A stretch of 44,228 nt of DNA from assembly GCA_021205365.1 (NCBI GenBank), contig JAJPXP010000048.1, forward strand, positions 1 to 44,228, in the 5' to 3' direction. The position numbers and the translations under genes are program-made. Origin of the DNA: Clostridia bacterium. Lineage in GTDB: Bacteria > Bacillota > Clostridia > Oscillospirales > Butyricicoccaceae. A model generated the notes under the pieces. The model was not told the DNA's origin. It saw nothing but the letters and a program-made list of their open reading frames with translations, and searched no databases. Shown in pieces: positions 27,371 through 35,124 of the stretch (position 1 is its first letter; each line of letters starts with the position of its first letter).

Positions 27371-28857
27371 TTTATACGATTGAAGGATTGGAAAATGACC
27401 ATCCGGTTCGTGATATGCTGTTCAACCTGTTTCCGGCGGAAGTGACAGAACGTGTGGATACGATCCCGGAGGGGGCAGATGCGCTCGGCGTCATGGTGCA
27501 GCAGACAGGTATGGAGAATTGTATCCGTGTCTGCTGCTGCCGCGGTGGCAGACAGATTTGCGCAGAAAAACGTACTGTCATTTCCAATGATGCTGTATTG
27601 GCTAAGCGTGCGCTCACCCATGGCGTAAAATCTGCTATTTTTGAGGCTGTGACACCATTTTTAGACAGTGTACCGGAATGGGGCTCCTTGACTGGTGTGC
27701 GTCCGGCGAAATTTGCACGAGGTTTTCTGGAGCAGGGCTATACACCGGCACAGGTTGCGAAGGTGATGACAGAGCAGTACCATGTTTCGCCGGCACGCCG
27801 TGCACTCGCAATCCGTTCTGCTGGCATTGCATTGGATTGCAAAAATAAGCTGCAGCCAAAGGATATTTCCATTTATATTGGCATTCCGTTTTGTCCGTCA
27901 CGGTGTAGCTATTGTTCCTTCGTCAGCCATTCGATTGAAAAAGCGGGAAAATTGATGGAAGCGTATCTGGATACGCTGTGCGGTGAAATTGAGCACACAG
28001 GAACCATTGTACGGCAGGCCGGACTTCGGATTATATCCATCTATATGGGCGGAGGCACGCCGACAACGCTTTCTGCAGAACAGATGGACAGGCTTCTCAG
28101 CACAGTACAGCGGGCATTTGACCTGCATGCGCTGGATGAATTTACCGTAGAAGCGGGAAGGCCAGATACGATTACAAAGGAAAAGTTTCTGGTGTTGAAA
28201 CAACATGATGTTGACCGCATTTCCATCAATCCACAGTCCATGAATGAAGATGTTCTAGAAGCCATCGGCAGGCATCACAGTGCACAGGATGTACTGGACA
28301 GATACCATATGGCAAAAGAAGTCGGTTTTCATGCGATCAATATGGATACGATTGCAGGACTGGATAGGGATACACCCGAAAGCTTTGCCAACACAATAGA
28401 TACCCTGATTGGATTGAATCCGGAAAATATCACGGTGCATACTCTGGCAGCAAAGCGCGGTGCAGATCAGCATGACCGCGTCCGCAATGCGGAAAAACAA
28501 CATATCGTGCGTCAGATGCTGGATATTGCATCGAAAAAACTGACAGCAGCCGGATATGCGCCATATTATCTGTATCGGCAGAAATTCATGGCAGGCGGCT
28601 TTGAAAATGTCGGCTGGTGCAAACTAGGCTATGAATGTAAATACAACATATATATGATGGAAGAGCTTCAGACCATTGTTTCTCTGGGTGCGGGCGGTGT
28701 TACCAAGCTGCTGGGAGCAGACGGAAGAAAAATTCAACGTATCAACAATCCCAAATACCCATATGAATACAATACGTCTTTAGAAAAAATCAACGCAGGA
28801 AAACAGGCTATTTTAGAATGGGCACAGTCCTGCGAAGATTCAACAGTGAGGGATTGA
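27367..28857 (+). CDS. hemZ: HemZ-type radical SAM protein (annotated as coproporphyrinogen dehydrogenase)
   Basis: A 496-residue radical SAM enzyme. The CxxxCxxC cluster motif is at Cys176, Cys180 and Cys183 (PFCPSRCSYCSF); YMGGGTPTTL and EFTVEAGRPDTIT follow, as in the HemN family. The 165-residue N-terminal extension before the radical SAM domain is typical of HemZ and absent from HemN. Family members are named for oxygen-independent oxidation of coproporphyrinogen III, but many anaerobes carry HemZ without a heme pathway, so the activity is uncertain. No other heme gene is nearby. Overlaps the upstream gene by 4 nt. Confidence 0.92.
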   Translation: MIYTIEGLENDHPVRDMLFNLFPAEVTERVDTIPEGADALGVMVQQTGMENCIRVCCCRGGRQICAEKRTVISNDAVLAKRALTHGVKSAIFEAVTPFLDSVPEWGSLTGVRPAKFARGFLEQGYTPAQVAKVMTEQYHVSPARRALAIRSAGIALDCKNKLQPKDISIYIGIPFCPSRCSYCSFVSHSIEKAGKLMEAYLDTLCGEIEHTGTIVRQAGLRIISIYMGGGTPTTLSAEQMDRLLSTVQRAFDLHALDEFTVEAGRPDTITKEKFLVLKQHDVDRISINPQSMNEDVLEAIGRHHSAQDVLDRYHMAKEVGFHAINMDTIAGLDRDTPESFANTIDTLIGLNPENITVHTLAAKRGADQHDRVRNAEKQHIVRQMLDIASKKLTAAGYAPYYLYRQKFMAGGFENVGWCKLGYECKYNIYMMEELQTIVSLGAGGVTKLLGADGRKIQRINNPKYPYEYNTSLEKINAGKQAILEWAQSCEDSTVRD

Positions 28858-28858
28858 T

Positions 28859-29779
28859 ATGTTTCATGTTAATTTGCATGATATCAATGAGCGATGCCTG
28901 CGTGATCCGGCGGAATTTGTCGGGCAATCGGAGCAGAGCTATACAAATGTAATTGAAAGTATTGCGGAGCGTATCTGTGAAAATCAGTACGATCACACCA
29001 TTTTGTTGCTGAATGGACCATCCTCCAGCGGCAAAACCACAACAGCACGCCGTATTCGGGATGCGGTCTGGCGCAGGGGAGTCAATTCTCATGCCATATC
29101 CATGGATGACTATTATCTAAGCCGGAATACCTATGAAGTGCCGAAGGATGAAAATGGCAATAATGATTTGGAATCTCCCTTGTGCATGGATTTGCCAATG
29201 CTCAGTGAGCATCTGGCAGCATTGTGTAAGGGTGAAACCATTGAAGTACCTACCTATGATTTCATGCGGCATATCCGCACGGAGGAAACCAAGGAAGTCC
29301 GCCTGAAAAAGGGGGAGATTGCTGTTATTGAAGGCATTCATGCACTCAATGATGTGCTGATGGCAAAGGTGAAAAACTATTCCATTGGCATTTACATGGC
29401 AGTGGGAACGCAATTGGTGATTTCAAATAACTGGAGGCTGGCGCCACACGTACTGCGCTTTGTTCGCCGTGCGATCCGGGATAAGAATTTTCGTGATGCT
29501 CCGGTGCTGGAGACCATTGATATGTGGCATTCCGTGCGCCGGGGGGAAAAGCTATACATCCATCCGTATATTCCATCGGCAGATTTTATCGTCAATACCT
29601 ATCTGCCCTATGAAGACTGCGTTTTGATGAACCAGCTGCGATGCGCTGCAGAGCCATACCAGAAGGAAATGACGGATGCTGGCTTGGAAGAGCTTGTGCG
29701 TGCGCTGGATTGTTTTGAAGTTTTGGAGGACTTGAGCTTGATTCCGGAAGATTCGATTATGCATGAGTTTATTGGTTGA
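28859..29779 (+). CDS. nucleoside kinase (uridine kinase-like)
   Basis: A 306-residue P-loop kinase: Walker A GPSSSGKTT at 53-61, SMDDYYLSR, a lid region and IEGIHALNDVL in the place where uridine kinase has its Walker-B-like motif. The closest relatives are the Firmicutes nucleoside kinases that often carry an N-terminal TGS-like extension and reach 500-550 residues; this copy has only about 45 residues before the kinase domain, so that part is absent. Probable reaction: ATP-dependent phosphorylation of uridine/cytidine or a related nucleoside. It starts 1 nt after the hemZ stop and ends the recJ operon. Confidence 0.88.
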   Translation: MFHVNLHDINERCLRDPAEFVGQSEQSYTNVIESIAERICENQYDHTILLLNGPSSSGKTTTARRIRDAVWRRGVNSHAISMDDYYLSRNTYEVPKDENGNNDLESPLCMDLPMLSEHLAALCKGETIEVPTYDFMRHIRTEETKEVRLKKGEIAVIEGIHALNDVLMAKVKNYSIGIYMAVGTQLVISNNWRLAPHVLRFVRRAIRDKNFRDAPVLETIDMWHSVRRGEKLYIHPYIPSADFIVNTYLPYEDCVLMNQLRCAAEPYQKEMTDAGLEELVRALDCFEVLEDLSLIPEDSIMHEFIG

Positions 29780-29852
29780 TCGAGAAAAACAAGAATAGTA
29801 TGATATATAGCATGTGCCGTCGAGCTGCGGCTGTGACGAAAGGAGCTTTCAA

Positions 29853-30251
29853 ATGGATAAGAAGAATTTCTTTGAAAAAGCAATGGTTTCTGCTGAATTG
29901 CTGGCAAACCGTACCGGTATTGCTGCAACCAAAGCGGCGGATGCAGCCGGAAGGACCGCGACCAGTGTGGTCGGCGCAACCAAGCTAAACCTGCAAATTT
30001 TTGACCTGAATACAGAGATTGAGATATTATATAAAGAAATTGGAAAGATGGTTTACAACGTCCATACCGGACAGGATGAGGATCAGGATTCTCTGAATGC
30101 AAAACTGATTTTAATTGACGAGAAGCGGGATAAAATTGAAGAAATACGTGCACAGCTGAATGCTGCTAAGTCCAAGGTCTGCTGCCCGAATTGCGGCAGG
30201 GAATGTACAAAGGACGCTGTATTCTGCAGCTGCTGCGGTGCACAGTTGTAA
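29853..30251 (+). CDS. small coiled-coil protein with C-terminal zinc ribbon
   Basis: A 132-residue protein with three parts: an N-terminal helix (about 1-45, Ala-rich, amphipathic), a charged coiled-coil region (about 50-110) and a zinc ribbon with CCPNCGRE and CSCCGAQL at the C terminus, two CxxC pairs about 14 residues apart. The ATG at 29853 has AAAGGAG at good spacing; an upstream in-frame ATG (29814) does not. Zinc-ribbon proteins of this kind are widespread in Clostridia and uncharacterised. It lies directly before the SpoVB-like gene. The function is unknown; a membrane-associated or assembly role is only a guess. Confidence 0.82.
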   Translation: MDKKNFFEKAMVSAELLANRTGIAATKAADAAGRTATSVVGATKLNLQIFDLNTEIEILYKEIGKMVYNVHTGQDEDQDSLNAKLILIDEKRDKIEEIRAQLNAAKSKVCCPNCGRECTKDAVFCSCCGAQL

Positions 30252-30319
30252 CCCAGCGAAAAACAAATAGCTTCTAATCACCTGTGCTGATTCATACCTT
30301 GTCTCATAGGAGGCAGGGC

Positions 30320-31903
30320 ATGAATCAAAAAAAAGAAAGCTTTATAGGCGGCGCTATGGCGCTGCTGGTTTCCAGCATCATTGTCAAGCTACTGGGAGCA
30401 TTATTTAAAATTCCGCTGACCAATCTGATCGGAGACAGCGGCATGGGGCTGTTTGCGTTTGCGATGCAGTTCTTTTCGCTGTTGTTTGTTGTTTCTGCTG
30501 CGGGTTTGCCTGTGGCGGAAGCACATCTGGTTTCTGAAGCACTGGCTTTGGGTGAGAGGGAACGTGCGAAGACAATTGTAAAACATGCTGTACAAGTTTT
30601 TGGAATCCTGGCCCTTGTGTTATCTGCTGCTTTGGCGGGACTTTCACCCACATTGTGTAACCTGCTTGGAGAGCCAGATGCGGTTTGGTGTGTGACAGCA
30701 ATTGCACCAGCTGTATTTTTTGTCACTGTGGAAGCTGCACTGCGCGGATGGTATCAGGGTACCGGAAATATGGTTCCTACTGCGGTTTCGCAGGTAGCCG
30801 AGGCAGTTGGTAAGCTGGCAGTCGGTCTCGTTCTTGCGAAAAAAATGCTGGATGCGGGCTATGGCATTGTTGGTGCCGCAGTTGGTGCAGTCATTGGCGT
30901 TACCTGTGGTGAACTGCTTGCAGTATGTTACCTGCTTTGGAGTGCACGCAGGGGAATCCGGGATGGATTGTTTTACCGGACAAAGTATCCGTCTGCATTG
31001 CCACATCTGTTCCAGCTGATGATTCCAGTGACGTTGGGGGCGGCTGTGATGACTGTGTCCGGTTTTCTGGACATGGCAGTGATTTACCGCAGGCTTCCAG
31101 CAGCAGGCTTTTCCGCAGAGGAAATTGTTGCAGCATACGGGGCCTATACCGGTATGGCAATGACATTGTTTAATTTGCCGCAGGCATTGTCCAATTCTGT
31201 TTCTGTCAGTGTATTGCCGGCGCTATCGGCAGCACATGCCTGCCGGAATGCAAAGCAGGAACGCCGCCTTGTCACCTCGTCTATGCGGTTGACACTGCTT
31301 GTCTGTCTGCCCTGCGGCGCAGGTCTGTTTGCATTTGCAGGGCCGCTGCTGCATGTGCTATTTGCATCCCAGCCGCGTGGAATCCAGACGGCGGAGCCAC
31401 TTCTGCAGCTTTTGGGTATTGCAGAGCCGCTGGTTGGCTTGTCTGCTGTGGCTACTTCCGTTTTACAGTCTTTTGGGCGGCCGGATTTAACGGTTTATTC
31501 CATGGCAGTAGCTTGTACGGCAAAGTTCGCTGTAGGATTTTATCTTGCTGGGCAGCCTGAAATCAATATTCTTGCAGCGCCGATTGGGACATTGGTTTGT
31601 TATAGCATTATGCTGCTGATGAACCTGATTTCCATCATTCGGTTGATGCATTGGATTCCACCGCTGTTCCGGGCTATATTTCGTCCACTCGCGGCATCTG
31701 CGGGCATGGCGGTGATCTCTTTCATGCTGGAACAAAGGCTAGAACAGGAAATGGCTTTGCTTCCAGCAGTTTTTCTGGCAGTTCTTGCAGCGGTGCCAAT
31801 TTATCTGGTATTATTGCTTGCGTTTCGCGCGTTAAATGCGGAGGACATTCAGCCATTCCCGGGAGGAAAACACATTGCCCGGCTTTTGCGGTTGAAATCA
31901 TGA
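30320..31903 (+). CDS. SpoVB/MurJ-superfamily flippase (YabM-like)
   Basis: A 527-residue membrane protein with about 14 helices of the MVF/MATE-like polysaccharide flippase superfamily. The N terminus GALFKIPLTNLIGDSGMGLF is typical of SpoVB/YabM proteins of spore formers, which move lipid-linked glycan precursors and act in spore cortex synthesis. The ATG at 30320 is preferred because AGGAGG lies 6 nt ahead; the in-frame ATG at 30284 has no ribosome binding site. The next genes match B. subtilis yabN (mazG), yabO, yabP, yabQ and divIC, so YabM is the natural counterpart by position. Confidence 0.9.
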   Translation: MNQKKESFIGGAMALLVSSIIVKLLGALFKIPLTNLIGDSGMGLFAFAMQFFSLLFVVSAAGLPVAEAHLVSEALALGERERAKTIVKHAVQVFGILALVLSAALAGLSPTLCNLLGEPDAVWCVTAIAPAVFFVTVEAALRGWYQGTGNMVPTAVSQVAEAVGKLAVGLVLAKKMLDAGYGIVGAAVGAVIGVTCGELLAVCYLLWSARRGIRDGLFYRTKYPSALPHLFQLMIPVTLGAAVMTVSGFLDMAVIYRRLPAAGFSAEEIVAAYGAYTGMAMTLFNLPQALSNSVSVSVLPALSAAHACRNAKQERRLVTSSMRLTLLVCLPCGAGLFAFAGPLLHVLFASQPRGIQTAEPLLQLLGIAEPLVGLSAVATSVLQSFGRPDLTVYSMAVACTAKFAVGFYLAGQPEINILAAPIGTLVCYSIMLLMNLISIIRLMHWIPPLFRAIFRPLAASAGMAVISFMLEQRLEQEMALLPAVFLAVLAAVPIYLVLLLAFRALNAEDIQPFPGGKHIARLLRLKS

Positions 31904-31930
31904 TTTAGGAAAGGAAATGAACCATTTACA

Positions 31931-32725
31931 ATGGATTTTACAATAAAGGAACGTTATCATTTTGAAGACCTGCTGCAGATTATGCGTATCCTGCGCAGCG
32001 AAAACGGCTGTATGTGGGACCGGGCGCAGGATCATCACAGCATCCGCCGTGACTTCATTGAGGAAACCTATGAGGTCTGTGAGGCGATTGATAATGAGGA
32101 TGTCGCATTGCTGAAAGAAGAACTGGGAGATGTCCTGTTTCAGGTTGTTTTTCATACCTGTATCGAAGAAGAAAATGGACATTTTAATATGGATGATGTG
32201 GCGGATGGTATCTGCAAGAAGATGATTTACCGTCATCCGCATGTCTTCAAGCATCTTACTGTGGAATCCACAGAGGAGATCCTGAATAACTGGGATGATC
32301 TGAAAAAGACGGAAAAACAGCAGAAAAACACAACAGATACACTCAACAGTGTAGCACGCACACTTCCTGCCCTGATTCGTGCGGAAAAGGTGCAGCACAA
32401 GGCTGCAAAAGTCGGCTTCGAGTGGCCGGATATTTCCGGTGCGCTGGCGAAAGTAGATGAGGAACTGGATGAGGTAAAGCGTGCGCTGAACGGTGACGGC
32501 GATGTACAGGAGGAAATCGGCGATTTGCTGTTTGCTGCAGTCAAACTTGCGCGTTTTGCTGATACAGATCCGGAAAGCGCTTTAAATGATACAACAGAGA
32601 AGTTTATCAGCCGGTTTTCTTATGTAGAACAGGCAGCTGCAAAACAACAAAAAAAGGTAGAGGATCTCACACTGAGAGAAATGACCGAGCTGTGGAATGA
32701 AGGAAAGAAGCATGAAAAAAGCTGA
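31931..32725 (+). CDS. mazG: nucleoside triphosphate pyrophosphohydrolase MazG (YabN C-terminal-like)
   Basis: A 264-residue all-alpha NTP pyrophosphatase with two MazG domains. The first has EETYEVCEAID and EELGDVLFQVVFH (the EExxE...ExxD metal site); the second has EELDEVKRAL and EEIGDLLFAAVKL. It cleaves (d)NTPs to NMP and pyrophosphate, cleaning damaged nucleotides. B. subtilis YabN fuses this to an N-terminal methyltransferase-like domain that is missing here. Its 3' end overlaps the hup start by 14 nt. Confidence 0.95.
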   Translation: MDFTIKERYHFEDLLQIMRILRSENGCMWDRAQDHHSIRRDFIEETYEVCEAIDNEDVALLKEELGDVLFQVVFHTCIEEENGHFNMDDVADGICKKMIYRHPHVFKHLTVESTEEILNNWDDLKKTEKQQKNTTDTLNSVARTLPALIRAEKVQHKAAKVGFEWPDISGALAKVDEELDEVKRALNGDGDVQEEIGDLLFAAVKLARFADTDPESALNDTTEKFISRFSYVEQAAAKQQKKVEDLTLREMTELWNEGKKHEKS

Positions 32726-32987
32726 ATTTATTTCACTGGTTGCAGAACAAGCCGGTATGACAAAGAAGGATACGGAATATGTGATGGATATCGCATTTCG
32801 CTGTTTGGGAGATGTACTGGCACAGGGAGAGCGGATTGCGCTGACTGGTTTTGGTACGTTCGACACCAAACAGCGTGCAGCGAGGGAAGTGTGTGTGCCG
32901 ACTACGGGAGAAAAGGCTATTGTTCCGGCGGCAAGAGTTCCGGTTTTCCGGGCAGCAAAACAATTAAAGGAGAAATTAAATCAATGA
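32712..32987 (+). CDS. hup: HU family DNA-binding protein
   Basis: A 91-residue histone-like protein with the usual layout: two N-terminal helices (KKAEFISLVAEQAGMTKKDTE, written across the helix boundary), LTGFGTFDTKQRAAR, and the beta-arm ending in AKQLKEKL. The arm between about 52 and 75 has few basic residues and reads REVCVPTTGEKAIVPAARV. The ATG at 32712 follows GAAGGAAAG; the frame extends upstream to another ATG at 32697 inside mazG. Overlaps mazG by 14 nt and rqcP by 4 nt, so its translation is coupled to both. HU at this place in the yab cluster is not found in B. subtilis. Confidence 0.95.
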   Translation: MKKAEFISLVAEQAGMTKKDTEYVMDIAFRCLGDVLAQGERIALTGFGTFDTKQRAAREVCVPTTGEKAIVPAARVPVFRAAKQLKEKLNQ

Positions 32988-33226
32988 GACTGGATAAATA
33001 TTTAAAGGTGTCCCGTTTGATTAAGCGGAGAACCATTGCAAATGAAGCATGTGACAATGACCGTATTCTGGTAAATGGCAAGCAGGCAAAGGCTTCCTAT
33101 CAGGTTAAGATCGGTGATGTCATTGAAATATCCTTTGGACAGCGCACAGTAAAGGTAGAGGTTCTCAATATTGCAGAGCATGTATTGAAGAATGATGCTT
33201 CTGCCTTATACCGAGAGATTCCATAA
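32984..33226 (+). CDS. rqcP: RqcP (YabO), S4-domain ribosome quality control factor
   Basis: An 80-residue protein made of one S4 RNA-binding domain: MRLDKYLKVSRLIKRRTIANEAC, then RILVNGKQAKASYQVKIGDVI (both shown here only by their starts and ends at residues 1-23 and 27-47). RqcP stabilises P-site tRNA on stalled 50S subunits during alanine tailing with RqcH. The start codon overlaps the hup stop (ATGA). It is followed by an intrinsic terminator at 33239, which separates it from the sporulation genes yabP and yabQ. Confidence 0.93.
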   Translation: MRLDKYLKVSRLIKRRTIANEACDNDRILVNGKQAKASYQVKIGDVIEISFGQRTVKVEVLNIAEHVLKNDASALYREIP

Positions 33227-33238
33227 GCATAGTTTTTG

Positions 33239-33280
33239 GCCCGGACGCATAGGTATGTTGTGTTCGGGCTTTTCTTTTTA
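33239..33280 (+). terminator. intrinsic terminator or attenuator between rqcP and yabP
   Basis: 9-bp stem GCCCGGACG/TGTTCGGGC with two G-T pairs and a 13-nt loop, followed by TTTTCTTTTT. It ends directly before the G-rich ribosome binding site of yabP, so it may reduce read-through into the sporulation genes. Confidence 0.82.
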
Positions 33281-33295
33281 GGGGGGGGACTGCGT

Positions 33296-33583
33296 ATGGA
33301 TCGGGAGACAAAGTCAGAAAAACAGGCATTGCCGCATGATCTGTCCCTGCAGGACAGAAAGAAAATGGCAGTGTCCGGCGTAAATGAGGTAGTGAATTTC
33401 GACGAAAATCAGGTGATGATTGCTACCACAATGGGGACGCTGATTATCCGGGGAAACAGCCTGCATGTAGACCAGCTCAGCCTGGACAGCGGGGAATTAC
33501 GGCTGACAGGCAGAATTGATACCATTGAATATGATGACAGTACAGCAGCGGGAGGCGGATTTCTCCGCAGGCTGTTCCAGTGA
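33296..33583 (+). CDS. yabP: sporulation protein YabP
   Basis: A 95-residue protein with the YabP pattern: a short charged N terminus, then HDLSLQDRKKMAVSGVNEVV, FDENQVMIATTMGTLIIRG and LDSGELRLTGRIDTIEY (each a strand-rich segment). In B. subtilis YabP is made in the mother cell and is needed for spore coat or cortex formation. The ATG at 33296 follows an unusual run of eight G residues (33281-33288); the longer frame to 33236 would begin inside the terminator. The stop overlaps the yabQ start by 4 nt. Confidence 0.92.
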   Translation: MDRETKSEKQALPHDLSLQDRKKMAVSGVNEVVNFDENQVMIATTMGTLIIRGNSLHVDQLSLDSGELRLTGRIDTIEYDDSTAAGGGFLRRLFQ

Positions 33584-33963
33584 TTACAGTCAATCCGCTG
33601 ACAGAACAGCTGCTTATTATCCAGTATGCAGCCATTGCCGGGGCAGGGCTTGGCATGCTGTATGATGTGTTCCGTATCCTGCGCTGGAAAAGCGGCAGCC
33701 GGCTATTAGAGTTGCTGTTGGATTTCCTGTTTTCAATTTTTTCTGCTGGCGTATTGTTTGTCGTCGCAACCTCTGTAACACAGCTCCGGCTGCGCGGATT
33801 TCTGCTGATGTCTTTGGCAGCCGGTTGGATATTATGGAACGCAGTGGCAGGCCGGCTTTTCCGATGGATACTGGAGAAGATATGGAAAATCATACGAAGC
33901 GCCGGAGGCATATGTCTGATCCCATTGCGGTGGCATAGAAAAAAAGAAAAAAATTTACATTGA
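33580..33963 (+). CDS. yabQ: spore cortex biosynthesis protein YabQ
   Basis: A 127-residue membrane protein with about four helices: residues 7-27, 41-62, 71-88 and a shorter one after it. The cytoplasmic tail is basic (RWHRKKEKNLH). GAGLGMLYDVFRILR is the typical YabQ N-terminal signature. In B. subtilis YabQ localises to the forespore outer membrane and is needed for cortex synthesis. It starts with GTG at 33580, overlapping the yabP stop (GTGA), so the two are translationally coupled. Confidence 0.92.
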   Translation: MITVNPLTEQLLIIQYAAIAGAGLGMLYDVFRILRWKSGSRLLELLLDFLFSIFSAGVLFVVATSVTQLRLRGFLLMSLAAGWILWNAVAGRLFRWILEKIWKIIRSAGGICLIPLRWHRKKEKNLH

Positions 33964-34017
33964 TTTTCGGAAAAAATACGAAAAAAACAAAAAAAGTCCT
34001 TCCATTTTTATCAATGC

Positions 34018-34026
34018 TGGTATAAA
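34018..34026 (+). promoter_or_regulatory. extended -10 promoter element ahead of divIC
   Basis: TGGTATAAA, an extended -10 (TGn plus a TATAAT-like hexamer), about 36 nt before the divIC start. A weak TTCCAT lies upstream as a poor -35. It would let divIC and yabR be transcribed independently of sporulation. Confidence 0.5.
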
Positions 34027-34061
34027 ATAAACTTGTATTGATTTGTGATAGGAGGAGTACG

Positions 34062-34352
34062 ATGAAAAAACGCAAAAAACCGACATTCAGTATCGCTATG
34101 AAAATTGTGCTGGCTGTCGTTGTTGCTTTTACTATTTTTAAGCCGATTTCCCTCCAGATTCAAATCAGGGACTTACAGCAGCAAAGTGAAGCACTGGATG
34201 AAGCCATTGCACAGAAAAAGGTTGTCAATGAGGACCTGAAAGAATCCCTTGAAGAAGGTGTCACGGATGAATCAATCGCAAAAATTGCACGTGATGTACT
34301 GGGATATGCATCTCCTGGAGAGCGTGTATTTATCGACAGTTCAGAGCAGTAA
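34062..34352 (+). CDS. divIC: septum formation initiator DivIC (FtsB family)
   Basis: A 96-residue bitopic protein: short basic N terminus MKKRKKP, one membrane helix (about 14-30), then a coiled coil (about 32-70, LQQQSEALDEAIAQKK) and the FtsB/DivIC C-terminal patch with IARDVLGYASPGERVF. It acts in the FtsL-DivIB-DivIC divisome complex. AGGAGG precedes the ATG at 34062. Its position after yabQ matches B. subtilis. Confidence 0.93.
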   Translation: MKKRKKPTFSIAMKIVLAVVVAFTIFKPISLQIQIRDLQQQSEALDEAIAQKKVVNEDLKESLEEGVTDESIAKIARDVLGYASPGERVFIDSSEQ

Positions 34353-34377
34353 CACATGGAGGAAAAATTAAAAGGGT

Positions 34378-34875
34378 ATGGAGTTGGCCATAGGAGAAAT
34401 CATTTCCGGTAAGGTAACCGGAATCACAAAGTTTGGCGCGTTTGTTTCGCTGCCCGAGGGGAAGTCCGGTCTCGTACATATTTCTGAGGTAGATCAGTCA
34501 TATGTCAGCAATATTCGGGATCATCTGACAGAAGGACAGGAGGTTAAGGTCAAGGTCATTGCAGTCGATGAGAATGGCCGTATCAATCTGTCTATTAAGA
34601 AGGCACAGCCGCGTCCGGCTTCGGATCGCCGGTCTTATAATAACCGCTATAACAATGGCGGCAATGGCAATGGATATCAGCAGCATTCGGGTAATTCCGG
34701 TAGCAGGAAGTATCAGCGCCCTGCTGGCAGTACGTATGCTGCACGCCAGACTACAAAAGAAGTGCCGATTTCATTTGAAGATAAGCTCAAGCATTTTATG
34801 CAGGACAGTGAAAGCCGTATGGCTGATATCCGCCGCAATACGGATAAGAAAAACGGTTCTCGACGCCGTAAATAA
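34378..34875 (+). CDS. S1-domain RNA-binding protein (YabR-like)
   Basis: A 165-residue protein: an S1 OB-fold at about 1-75 (GEIISGKVTGITKFGAFVSL, GLVHISEV, VKVKVIAVDENGRINLSIK, each a strand block), a low-complexity Asn/Gly/Ser/Tyr-rich linker (about 85-130) and a basic C terminus ending in RRRK. It is probably a cytoplasmic RNA-binding or ribosome-associated protein. The position after divIC matches B. subtilis yabR. The start is ambiguous: ATG 34378 is only 1 nt from AAAGGG, and TTG 34384 has better spacing. Confidence 0.9.
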   Translation: MELAIGEIISGKVTGITKFGAFVSLPEGKSGLVHISEVDQSYVSNIRDHLTEGQEVKVKVIAVDENGRINLSIKKAQPRPASDRRSYNNRYNNGGNGNGYQQHSGNSGSRKYQRPAGSTYAARQTTKEVPISFEDKLKHFMQDSESRMADIRRNTDKKNGSRRRK

Positions 34876-35029
34876 ACCATCGGAAAACCTTGCTGTGTTT
34901 TCCGGGCATACAAAAGTAAATGTCGCTCTTTCCAAATGCTGTTTGGTTTGGAAAGGCGGCATTCTTATGTTCCTAACTGATTTCATTGTACTTTTGCAGG
35001 CAAGTGAAATGCGGCAATCCCTCTGCGGC
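34876..35029. other. non-coding stretch with two strong hairpins after yabR
   Basis: Two dyads: 34881-34904 (CGGAAAAC/GTTTTCCG, 8-nt loop) and 34919-34963 (AATGTCGC then CTTTCCAAA, pairing with TTTGGAAAG then GCGGCATT, one bulge and one wobble, 10-nt loop). Neither is followed by a proper T-run on the plus strand, so they are not classic intrinsic terminators; they may protect the 3' end of yabR mRNA. A 37-codon frame at 34968-35080 is present but runs through the terminator of the neighbouring candidate sRNA and looks non-coding. Confidence 0.55.
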
Positions 35030-35059
35030 AAAAAAACACCCTTCGGACAAGCCGAAGGG
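35030..35059 (-). terminator. intrinsic terminator of the candidate sRNA
   Basis: On the minus strand: CCCTTCGG, loop CTTGT, CCGAAGGG, then TG and seven T residues. It has no T-run on the plus strand, so it serves leftward transcription only. No protein gene is read leftward here. Confidence 0.82.
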
Positions 35060-35118
35060 CAAAATGGATTGTGGGGATAAAGATATGAACGGTGCATGGA
35101 TAGCAGTTTCCTGCCACC
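35030..35118 (-). ncRNA. candidate small RNA, about 90 nt, unassigned family
   Basis: A complete transcription unit with no reading frame of note. A consensus promoter (35125-35153, minus strand) leads to a start near 35118-35120. The 5' part folds as ACGGTG/CACCGT closing a GCAG-GAAA-CTGC tetraloop hairpin plus an 8-nt bulge. A 28-nt unpaired stretch, pyrimidine-rich with a CCCC core, follows. The 3' end is a CCCTTCGG/CCGAAGGG terminator hairpin with seven T residues. The unpaired CCCC region could pair with G-rich ribosome binding sites; this is inference. I cannot match it to 6S RNA, SRP RNA, tmRNA or another known family by eye. Confidence 0.6.
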
Positions 35119-35124
35119 GTGGTT

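Noticed and set aside
34968-35080. Possible 37-codon small protein with GGAAAGG upstream
   Set aside because: It runs through the inverted repeat of the candidate sRNA terminator and has no convincing composition; more likely non-coding.
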